The notes under the pieces: generated by a model
What the model saw: only the letters and a program-made list of their open reading frames with translations
What the model was told of the DNA's origin: nothing
Database searches by the model: none
NCBI GenBank assembly: GCA_021904315.1
Contig: CM038915.1
Coordinates: 6,758,001 to 6,822,000, forward strand
Direction of reading: 5' to 3'
Length of the DNA stretch: 64,000 bases
From: Sphagnum magellanicum
Taxonomy: Eukaryota; Streptophyta; Sphagnopsida; Sphagnales; Sphagnaceae
Translations under genes and position numbers: made by a program
In this document: positions 47,618-57,715 of the stretch, in pieces
How the letters are laid out: the number at the start of each line of letters is the position of its first letter
How positions within the stretch are numbered: position 1 is the stretch's first letter

Positions 47618-48160
47618 GTGTGGCTTGTGATGTTGGCCCAAGTGTGAACCCATTACAAAATAGGGAAACTCAACATGTTCACATTGTTTTGTAATGTATG
47701 TATCGATTTTTTGAACAACCAAATGTGAAAGGAAATCATGCTCAAATTGAATGATAAGCCTTGAAGTGTTACCATGTTCTCAACTGATTTTTACTTTCAA
47801 AACTTGGGTTTTTGGAATTTATTTGAATTTTCAGTGACAAAAATCATTTAAAAGTCAATATCTCCCACATTCTAAATCCAAATCTTACCAAATAAATTCC
47901 ATTAAATCTTTCTCATCCCAACAACACCAAAGGCACATTCCAATTCTTCCAAAATTTTCAATTACAATTTATTTTAATTTTTAGTGAAAGAATCATTTAA
48001 TATTCAAGAACTTTTGCATTGCAAGTCCAAACGCCATGGAACCATGCCCATGCACCCCTCCTTGTCAAAAGCTTTCCAAGGACACCAAGAACACAATCTA
48101 AAGCATCCAAGTTCGGTGGATCCCATATATACAAAACAAACTACCTTCCTTCATAGATAG
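47618..48160 (+). repeat. Unclassified dispersed repeat, uninterrupted copy
   Basis: Runs from TGATGTTGGCCCAAGTGT through TTTTTGGAATTTATTTGAAT, TCCAAATCTTACCAAATAAA and AAGAACTTTTGCAT to CATCCAAGTTCGGTGGAT. The same order of motifs recurs at 52565-52878 plus 57608-57715, and in part at 59040-59200. No coding potential, terminal repeats or poly(A) were recognised. Confidence 0.75.
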
Positions 48161-48424
48161 ATGGAATATTTTCATCCACTATATTAACACAAATTATCAA
48201 ATTTCGCCCACATGTTGGGTGAAGTTCGGGCAAAAAGGTTGTTAATGGGCATGTTATTTTTTAGGACTAATTAACATCTAAATGGTATCCTAATAACTCA
48301 TTGTTATTAGTGCTACATGAAAACATTTAACAAATTTAAATTATTGAAATGATGAAACTATTAAATTATGATAGTTCTAGAAAAATGTGATGGCAACTAA
48401 CTTGCCACCACATTTTTACTAATG

Positions 48425-49045
48425 TGAAGGATAAGACTTGGAATGAATTGAATCATATTTCGACTAAATTTTAAACAATATCAATCACATAACAAACTTA
48501 ACATTTCACAACTTAATAATGGAAATCATGCAAATTTTGTTCATTCATAGTTCATACATTTCACACATTGATATTGTGCATTGAAAACACATTTGACACA
48601 TAAATTTATAGGAAGATGCAAAATTCATGTGATATTCATTCATTCATAAGTTTATATTTTAATTATCAACACATTTATCTATGTGATTTCATAACATTTA
48701 AGGAAAATATAACAAATAAATAAATTTTACCTACATTTAAATTAAATCTATATCTCTACCAGATTTTAAATGATATTAATTACATAACAAACTTAACATT
48801 TCATGACTTAATAATGGAAATCATGCAAATTTTGTTCATTCATAATTCATACATTTCACATATTGATATTGTGCACTGAAAACACATGTGACACATAGAT
48901 TTATAAGAAGATGTGAAATTCATTCATTCATAAGTCCATATTTCAACTATCAATACATTTATCTATCTGATCCCATAAACACTTAAGGAAGATATAACAA
49001 ATAAATAAAATTCACCTACATTTAAATCTAACAATACCATACCAT
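48425..49045. repeat. 295-bp direct duplication
   Basis: Two adjacent copies share AATGGAAATCATGCAAATTT (about 48519 and 48814), CATTGATATTGTGCA-like sequence and AACAAATAAATAAA, 295 bp apart. They differ at about one position in ten, so the duplication is not recent. Confidence 0.85.
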
Positions 49046-52000
49046 AATCATAGGTAGGGGTTGATAATTGATATTTTCACCTTTTGAACCATATGTCATA
49101 GTTTCCTATCATATAACTCTTCGCCACTGATTTATTGAAATATATATAATTTTATTTTTGATGTCAAACGTGTTTTCAATGCATGATATTTGTGTGTAAA
49201 ATGTATAAACCTTTGAATGAACGAACTTTCCACAATTTTCATTATTCATTTGTTACATGCTAAATTTGTAATGTAGTTAACCAACTAGCCATCACTAGGA
49301 AGGGGTTCATTTGGAGAGTTTGGCTAAAAGAGGGAAAATCATGTTTGGAGGACCAACTTTTCATATTCAGTTCATCATTCTTGTGTATGGTTATGGTGTT
49401 TCTTAGAAAAGAAGTTAGAAATGTTTTAAAAAGAGAAGTTAAAGAAAACTTGGGAAAAGTGGAAAACAACTTGTACTCAATGCTTAGGAATAAAATGATG
49501 TTTGGTCTTGTGGAAATTATTTCCTTGTATATTCATGCTTGTTTTTTTATGTTTTATTAAATTAGGTAATTATGTAAATGAGACTTTTGTGTTATTTGAA
49601 AACGGTTTGCAAGAAGGTAAACACCTTTCCATGGGGGTGAGAAATGTGTTGCAAGAAGGTGAATGATCTCTTGGTAGGCTGGAAATGAGGTTGTAGGAGG
49701 GTTGTAAGGCTTGATAGTAGTCTACAAGTGATAGACATGGAAATATTTGTAATGTTTTGTCTTTTTATGTTTTTCGTGTTTTTTTTAAGGATTTGCCTTA
49801 TGTGGGATTGCAAGTTGGAAATGATGTTGCAACAGGATTGCATGGCCTTATGATAATTTGAATGCAATAACTTATAAGTGATATAACAAGTCATAACAAT
49901 TTGCAATGTCTAATTTTGTGTTTATTTGATTTTTTTGGGACTTGTACTTGGCGATGTTTCCTATTTGGAAATTCTAAAGAGGTAATTACCACTTTGTTGT
50001 TTTTATTGCTTTTATGTTTGGAATGTTAAGACTTCTAATCCCATGTTTTTTGTTTTTAATTTCTTTCCATTGTTTTAAGCCCCTTTTACACTATGGTGAG
50101 GGCCCATCACCATGGAAATTCTGAGAGCCTTCAAAATTCATCCAAAAGTTGTCCTATGGAAATTCAATAATCATTTAGGTGTGGGACCAAGCTCTTGAAT
50201 ATTGTGTAAAGTGAAAATAGCTTGTTTAGGTACCTTAACATTACAATGAAACCAAAATGGGTTAACTTTTTTATTTCATGTAAATAATTTTAAAAAACTT
50301 GAATGTCTAGGGTTTTTTTAATTATTAGATTAAGGTTAGGGTTTATATGTATATTTTTTCAATTTTTTTTTAATGTTTGTGCATTTTTCACTTTCTTCAT
50401 TTCAACAAGTAAAATCACCATGAATGAACCAAAAAAATTTAAATAAATTCCAACCAATCATGGCTTCTATAATCAATGCCTCGAAAAAATATTTGAAGAT
50501 AAAAAATTTGCAAAGGAAATGCCAACATTCACTCCAATTTCTTTTTCAAAATTTTAAAATTAAAATAAAAATAATTAAAATATATATTTAAATAAGTTCC
50601 AACCAATCACAATTTTTGCAATCAAGGTTTCAAAAAAATTTTAAGATTGAAAAATTTGGAAACAAATACCAACATTCCCCCAAATTTCTTTTTTCAAAAT
50701 TTTTTATTGCAGATAAAATAATGAAAATAAATTTCAACAAATCACGAGTTTGCAATCAATGTTTCAAAATTATTTTTTTGAAAAAGATTGAATTTTTTTG
50801 GGTTTCTTAGCTCATGAAATAACCAACTTTTCTATCCATTTAACAAAATGTTAAAATAAATTTCAACCAAAGGAGAATTTTAAAGGTCATGGTCTAACAA
50901 AGATCGAATTGGGTTCACCTCAAATAGGTGGGCTTATGTTGACCTTAGTTAAACCATGAAATATTATCCACAAGCTATCATTTAAGCTTCCATGTCAAGA
51001 TTTCATTCGACTTCATTTCCTTAGTCCGTTAGGCCTTCTAGCTTTGTGTAAAGTGCACTTATATCTTCAAGGTCCTTTTCCTCTTATCACAAATTTTGCT
51101 TTTTTATTTCAATAGTCATGGACTTTGAGTCACTAATGTAAAGGGGCCTTATTTTCTTGGCAAGTAAGTTCTTCTAGTTGTCACTACTTGTTGAGCCCTA
51201 AAAAACAATATTACAAAAAGTTAAGCCCAAATCCTAAACCAATGTGTACTATCTTCCCTATAGACAAAGTCAATAAACAAAGCCAATAAACAAACAAGAT
51301 CGACACATTCTTACTTACTTACCCCTACTTCCTTGGTAGCTTCAACATTAATTGTATTATTTTTAGAAATATTGAAGTTATTGGATTTTTTAATTAAAAA
51401 AATGTGAAAACAATTATTGAAACTATAAGAATATTCCATTTTTCAGAATGAAGAATTACAAAATTAATTAATTAATTAATTTACAAACTTGTGTCCACAT
51501 TGCCAATATACTACAAATATTATTAATGGGTAGTCAAAATGATCACTGGATAGTCAGAGAAGCCAACTACCCAATAGCTAGCGACAAAAATTCTTTTATT
51601 ATCATCACCCAATGGAAATAAATACTTTTTTTTTGTTTCGTTTTTTTGGTTAAGGACGCCATATTTTGTTGGGCATATGGGCCATTGGTACTTGCTTCAG
51701 TGTGTATGCTTATTATAATGGTGCATTCACACTTGATTTTAACTCGGTGTTACATGAAAGTCTAGGTGGCATCCTAGGTGGCACCCAGTGTTAAATGGGC
51801 AATAACTTATTGTTAAGTGAATGTTAACTTAACATAATTAATGTTCGTGGTAAGTAAGTGTAAGTTCTAAATGACTCACATGGTGTTAGGGGACTCAATA
51901 TTAAAGTCCCTCACACCAAGTGTGAATGCACCCTAAATACTTTTGCAAATAAAAGAGTCATTTGTAAAGATGTAACTAGTAGGATGATGGTGCTTTAGAT

Positions 52001-52564
52001 GTAGTCTCTTTTTTTGGGGGTGAAAAATTGCCAAAAGCCCACACTAATTCAAAATTTTCATAGAAATTCTTTTTAATTATTTTTTCAAATATAAGTAGTC
52101 AAATTTATCTAAAGGTTAATGTTTTGAGGACGAGTGTTGTTACGGGTCTGTCCATTGGCTACAATTTTTAATGGTCCATACAAAATTGTGTCACCAATTA
52201 TGTCAAAATTTATTAACGTAAGCTTGTCATTATTGCTACACTAAAATAAATAAATAAATATAATATTTTAATATTTGGAAAAAAAAACTTTGATGGTCTA
52301 TGTTAATTTTCGAAGAACATTTCCACAATAATATAAGCCTTTAACAATAGACTTCCCATGGAGAATTTACCTGTTTTTATTGGGCCATGAAGAGCTCACT
52401 ATATCTTGTGCAATTTTATAGGTCTAAACCCTTTTTCAAACAGTTTGAAAGCTTGTATTCACCCAAGCTATGGAATAGAGGCCATTTTATTGGTGTTGGT
52501 GAACTTGTTCTAAAACAATCGAAGTTCCAAAATTTGCATAGAGACGTTAGATCTCATCATCTTC
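49046..52564. other. AT-rich intergenic DNA with degenerate repeats
   Basis: No supported gene. Degenerate tandem units of about 130-150 bp, anchored by TTCCAACCAATCA-like sequence, lie near 50450, 50600, 50730 and 50865. A weak duplication is present around 49660-49900. Confidence 0.5.
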
Positions 52565-52878
52565 ACTAATGTGACCTGTGATGTTGGCCCAAGTGTTACC
52601 ATGTCCTCAACTAATCTTTCATTCCAAAACCTGGTTTTTTGGAATTTATTTGAATTTTCAACGGTTGAAATCATTTAAAAATCAATATCTCCACATTTTG
52701 AATCCAAATCTTACCAAATAAATTACATTATATCGTCCTCATCAAGATCTTTCCAAGAACATCAAAGGCACTTTCCAATTCCTCCAAAAATTTCAGCTAC
52801 AATTTAATTTAATTTTCAGTGAAAAAATCATTCAATATTCAAGAACTTTTGCATCGTAAGTCCAAACATCATGGAACC
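52565..52878 (+). repeat. Dispersed repeat, left part of a LINE-interrupted copy
   Basis: Matches 47625-48047 in order (GATGTTGGCCCAAGTGT, TTGGAATTTATTTGAATTTT, AATATTCAAGAACTTTTGCA, CATGGAACC) and stops abruptly where the LINE tail begins. The missing right part resumes at about 57608. Confidence 0.8.
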
Positions 52879-52956
52879 TTACTTACTTACTTACTTACTT
52901 ATAATTTAGCGTCATTAAGTGGGCCAAATAGCGCCCAGGCCAGAACCCAATTGACG

Positions 52957-53457
52957 TTAAGTCTGATGAAGCAATTCAGATCTAACCGTCTGACATTGCA
53001 CTAAGAATCTAGCAAGGATGCCTTGTTGTTGACAGCTCAGCAATTCAGCCAAAGGTGTGATGGCAGTTAGTGGCAATGAACCTCTAAACCTCTTTTGAAC
53101 GTTTTGATAGGCAAGGCAAACTAAGAAGAAGTGGTCCTCATCCTCAACCGCACCCAAGTTGCACAATTTGCAGTAACGCTGCTGCATCGGCACCTTCACT
53201 GGTTTGACTTGCCTTCCTAGCTCAATCTGTAGCTTGTGATTCGCACAAGGAAAACGTGCCAAGCTTCTCCTAAGTTGTGCATTGTCTACCCCAGACAGGT
53301 ATTCTTTGTACCCATACTGTGCTGAACTATTCAACCTTAGATAAGTTCTCACCCTGCTGGAGTCAGCTGCAGCCACTTGATAGTCTACAATGTATTGCCT
53401 TTCAGCCAACTGCTTGAGGCGAACACATGGTGGCAGCTGATCGCTATCGATGCACAA
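52957..53457 (-). pseudogene. LINE C-terminal region with zinc motif
   Basis: 166 codons ending at a stop. YCKLCNLGAVEDEDHFFLVC is a C-X2-C-X9-H-X4-C arrangement like the zinc-binding region after the RT of plant LINEs. It precedes the LINE 3' tail. Confidence 0.75.
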
Positions 53458-53577
53458 ATTGTACGTCGACAGTCGTTCATTTACTTGTGCTAGCTAGCAA
53501 GTAAGCAATTGGCTTTTTCTACCCACAGCACTCTGGTTCCCGAGTAAGACTTTTCACCTGGCTGTAAGTAACTGCAG

Positions 53578-54402
53578 CTATACATCATAAGCTAGCTTGA
53601 GCATGCGATTTGAGTCTACCTCAGAACTGACACGTGAGAGAAAGCGCATGGTTTGTTGCCACCAAAATATTTTTCGGGGAAACCTACCAAACTCTGCCAG
53701 CACGACGTAACTGGATGTTGTGGTGCTGACCCCCAACGATGACTTTAGAAAAGCCCAATGAACCACCTCTAACTGTTCACGTGCCATGTGGTCTGACCAT
53801 ACTTCACACCCATAGCTAAGCACTGGTTTGACTAGTGCATCAAATAGCTGGCATTATAATGCTGGGTCAAAGATGCGTAGCTCTGCACATCTGCGTCGTA
53901 ATGCAAAAATTGCCTTTTTCCCTGACATTGCTAACCGCTGTATTGTCGCTTGCATACCTTTTGTGCCGTGCAGCTCAACACTTAGATACTTGAAAGAGTT
54001 TAGTTGCTCTATAGCTTCGCCCTCATACTGAAAAGCCTGACACACAGACTTGCGTGCTTCAAACATAACAACCTTGGTTTTCTTGACATTCACAGTTAAC
54101 TGACGCTCATAGCAAAAAGTTTGCAAGACATCCAGTTGCTTCTGCAATCTAGCAGGAGTGTGTGACATGAGAATTAAGTCGTCTACATACAAAAGTAAGC
54201 AAACAACTAGCTGTCCCAACATTGGTGGTGTGTCACCCTCCAAAGCATTCAGCCGTTTCTCTAGGCCATTTATGAAGAGGCCAAACAGGAGTGGGTTGAG
54301 GGGGCATCTTTGCTTCATTTCGATGCGGCAGAGGAAAGTGGGCGTGAGCCCTTCCTCTGGATGGTGCAGGCAGGCCTGGTCTTGACGGTACATGGAGCGC
54401 AA
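53578..54402 (-). pseudogene. LINE reverse transcriptase, 3' part
   Basis: Includes KQRCPLNPLLFGLFINGLE (altered from the usual GCPLSP-type motif) and the catalytic LLYVDDLILMSHTPARLQK (YVDD). VNVKKTKVVMFEA follows. After a frame break, LSYGCEVWSDHMAREQLEVV is the connection region. Upstream, 54403-54828 continues as FMDFKKAFDTVPRDLLWQVL-like sequence with breaks. Confidence 0.85.
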
Positions 54403-54828
54403 GCACTCCAGTATTCACCCACTAATGCTAAGTCCCTCCAGCACCTGCCACAATAGGTCCCTTGGTACTGTATCAAAGGCTTTTTTGAAGTCCATAAAAC
54501 AAATGTATAGTTTTTTTTTCTAAAATTTGGCTTGTTTGGTCAAAGTGCGAAGAATAAACAAGTTATTTATTGTCCTAAAGTCCTTTATGAAACCGGCCTA
54601 TCCCTTTGCGTGTAAATCATTGGTCTCCGCCCATTGACTGATGTGGGACTTAAGAATCATTGCAAACACCTTGGCTAAGACTGGTCCTACTATGATCCCC
54701 TGTAATTATCAAATTGACTACCCCTTTGTACAGTGCATGTATGATCCCAACAGAGAGTGATTCACAATAGCCCTCTCACATAATTTTGTTAAAAACAATC
54801 AATAGTGGTTGTTGCAGGGCAACAACCA

Positions 54829-55803
54829 TGACGCACTCCCAACTCCTCAAGGGACTCAATTGTGAGCCCAAGTAGAAAACAGCGGAATAAGGAGGAGTCG
54901 AAGCACGCTCCCTAGCTCTCAACCCTTTGAGGGGTAGAGGGGCGGGTTGGAGCTTCGGGATGGGACTAGGAAGAGTTAACAAGCTTTAGTCACTCACACG
55001 GGCCTGCACACAACCCACACAAAGTGGTTAGTGCAAAGTTAGAGCACACTTGGTGCTAGGACGAGCCACGGGTAACACGAACACACAAGACTCACCACGG
55101 CCCGGACTTGGGGGAAGCCACCACCTTCCCCCTTATAGTATACTCTGCAGCTCTCCACGGAGGCTACATCCAAATGGCTATTTTTCCCGGGACTCCCGAG
55201 TGGGAGTCCCGAAATCGCGCCAAATGGGACTCCCGGGACTTTGGAGCCCCATAACTTTGCGAGCAGACCTCGGATCGCGATGCGGTCTGAAGCAAAGTTG
55301 TAGGTCTCGTCGAGACCTTTCCAACGGTATGTCGCACGTTCTCTGCAGCCAAGTATTTCGGGTCGATTCTCGACTTTTAGTCGTCGGGAGTCAAAACTGG
55401 CAGACTCCCGGGAATTCGACTCCCGACCCTTCTTTTGGCCATAACTTGTGTTTCAGATGTCCAAATGAGCAATGCGAGCCCATTTTAGATATCTACGCTT
55501 CAAGAGATTTCCAATGATATAAAGAACGCCACAATCCATTGAGGTTTGACCCCTGCAATCGCTCTCTGAAGTTTCGGGAGTCCACCGGGACTCCATCTCC
55601 CAAAGTGGGAGTTTGCCTTGGGAGTGTGAGGGTTCACTCCCTCACACTTTCTAACATTCCCGGGAGTATGTGATGTGACTCCCGGGCTTCCTCTTGCCTT
55701 AGCTTTTGGGCTACTTTTTGCCTTAGCTCCCGGGCTTCCCTTTGGCCCGCACCCTTGCAATTCCCTTTGCCTTGGTCGCGAGCCCAAAGCTAGGGTTGCG
55801 ACA
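54829..55803 (+). mobile_element. Solo LTR, copy C (inside the LINE)
   Basis: Starts TGACGCACTCCC and ends GGGTTGCGACA (TG...CA), 975 bp. It is flanked by a perfect 5-bp target duplication AACCA (54824-54828 and 55804-55808). Removing the LTR plus one AACCA restores the LINE RT frame across FLLD-VV-VALQQ. Contains CCCCCTTATAGTATACTCTG and at least eight copies of ACTCCCG/CGGGAGT. It seems to be the youngest of the three copies, because it keeps most CG sites. Confidence 0.93.
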
Positions 55804-56530
55804 AACCACATCCAAAAGGAACTCTGGTTTGATCCCATCAATGCCTGCAGCTTTGTGTCGTTTTAGCTTTTTGAACGCTTGCTGTACTTCAACTAGTGTG
55901 ATGTCAACATTCAACTATTCGTAATCAATACCATTGGGTGGAAAGGAGACCACCTGGGCTTGAATAGCGACACCTATCACAGCTCTTGCTGTGGCTGGTG
56001 CCGCCGGAGGCTGGAGCAGTTGTTAGAAGCCATCCCTGAGCGCTTCGCTGGTGATGCCATTGACACCTTCAGCGCGCTTGCGGTACTGCTTCCAGAATGC
56101 TACAGGATCTATTTTCGCTAAACCACATAGCTATTTAGCCTTGAGCACATCATAAACACGTTTCATCCTTTTGTACAACTGTTTCATTTGTTTAAGTCTG
56201 ACCTGCCTATCTGGGTGCGCATGTGACAATTTAGCAAACTGGCTTTTGGTTTTGGCGACATTCTGTGTCAAACTAGGGTTTATGGTTATGCTTTATTGCT
56301 TTTCCTAACGCCACTTGTCTATTTCTAAACACTTCTTCTGTAGATTGTGTGATGCACTGTTGTAACAAATTGACTGTTGTTTGTATGTCAGATGCATCAA
56401 GTACATCTGGGCTTGCCTAGACACCGATGTTATGCTATACATTCCTGCTAAACTTGGCTGCTTTGGTAGTGTCATATTTGAAACGTGGTAGGTGTTTGAT
56501 TGCCTTTTGTTGAACAGGATGGGGTTGCCA

Positions 56531-57373
56531 CTACTGTGTGATTATAAGTACCAATGGTCTATGATTAGAGTGCGCATTTTTATGACCTGAGTACTTTTCA
56601 TCACAGTTAACCTTTAAGCGTTTGACACCCTTTAATTGGTCAACTGTCGTAAGAAAATAGTCCATAGTGCTAAAACCTTTATTGGATAGGCATGTGTACA
56701 CCCCTGATATGTTTCCTGGTGTGCGGCCATTGAGGATGAACAGCCTAGTAATTCTGCAGAGATCTAGGAACTCACGATGCCAGCTAGCCGTGACGGTGTC
56801 GTGGTTCTGGTGCTCCAGCATATCGTAGGGCAAGGTGTCTTCAATGGCCTGTGGCACTAGCAGCATATCTGCTAATTCACTGCAATCAATGAAGTCAGTG
56901 TTTGTGCATGTCCTTGCATTGAAATCCCTAGCAAGAAGCACACCGCCTAAGCTCATGGCTTCTCCAACCTCTTGGCATATGTGTTCAAACAGGCTGCTGT
57001 CCGCATATGGCAAGCCTTGTGGAGTAGCATATATTATGCACAGGAACAAAGGCCTTTGGAAAGCATTGCCCAAGTGAAGCCAAATCCTAGTCCCATCCTT
57101 TGCAGTCCTCCAAACAGCAGTATTATTTGCCAATGTTTCCCTGATTAGTACCGCAATGCCTCCACTGTGCTTTCGAATGACACCCTGTGGAATCACAGCC
57201 CTGGCAACATCAAAACAGCAGAACCCCGGTAAGACCAGGAATGTATCGCTCGGGAAGTGATGTGTTTCTGTCAAAGCAACAACATCAACATGTTGAAATA
57301 GGTCAAGCAGATGTTCATGTGTTTCTAGCTTTGTGATAGCGCCCCCATGGATGTTCCACAAGCACACGTGCAA
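56531..57373 (-). pseudogene. LINE endonuclease domain
   Basis: 280 codons. HVCLWNIHGG at the start, VDVVALTETHHFP (the catalytic E region), GGVLLARDFNARTCTN (usually GDFNAR; here RDFNAR) and KNAHSNHRPLVL (S-N/D-H at the end). This is the apurinic-type endonuclease that nicks the target for LINE insertion. Stops follow before the RT. Confidence 0.88.
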
Positions 57374-57607
57374 GTCTCTCTGGCCCCCGCCCCCCTATGC
57401 AGTAGGAGAGTTTACGACTTTGTGGTTGATGTAGAGATTGGCCCCACGCCAGTAGACCCGTTCGCTAGCCTCTTTGGCCTCCTTGAAGGTGGCTCAAGCA
57501 GCTCGTTTCTGGGTCTGCTGAGCGGGAGTCAGGTCTTCGTCGAGCCCAAGCTGAGTGCCCTACAGGCCTTTGCGAGCCCGCAGCATCGTGAACTTGTCGT
57601 GTACCGA

Positions 57608-57715
57608 GCCCATGCACTCCTCCTCATCAAGAACTTCAAAAAGACACCAAGAACATGATATGAAGCATCCATGTTCGGTGGATTTCATAACTACAAAACA
57701 AAACAAAACAAACTT
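57608..57715 (+). repeat. Dispersed repeat, right part of the LINE-interrupted copy
   Basis: GCCCATGCACTCCTCCTCAT, GACACCAAGAACAT, GAAGCATCCATGTTCGGTGG and ACAAAACAAAAC match 48046-48140 of the uninterrupted copy. This completes the repeat that was split by the LINE. Confidence 0.8.

Larger units (their letters stand above)
52879..57607 (-). mobile_element. L1-type LINE, 5'-truncated, interrupted by LTR copy C
   Basis: The coding order on the minus strand starts with an ORF1-like C-terminus at about 57400-57607 (GLDEDLTPAQQTQK, YWRGANLYINHKVV). An apurinic-type endonuclease (56531-57373) follows, then RT start (about 55810-55914), LTR copy C (54829-55803), and RT remainder (53854 to about 54828). 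A C-terminal zinc region (52957-53457) is last. The 3' end carries a short (TAAG)n tail (TTAC units at 52879-52900 on the plus strand) rather than poly(A). Without LTR C the LINE is about 3.75 kb. Stops and frameshifts make it inactive. Confidence 0.88.
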
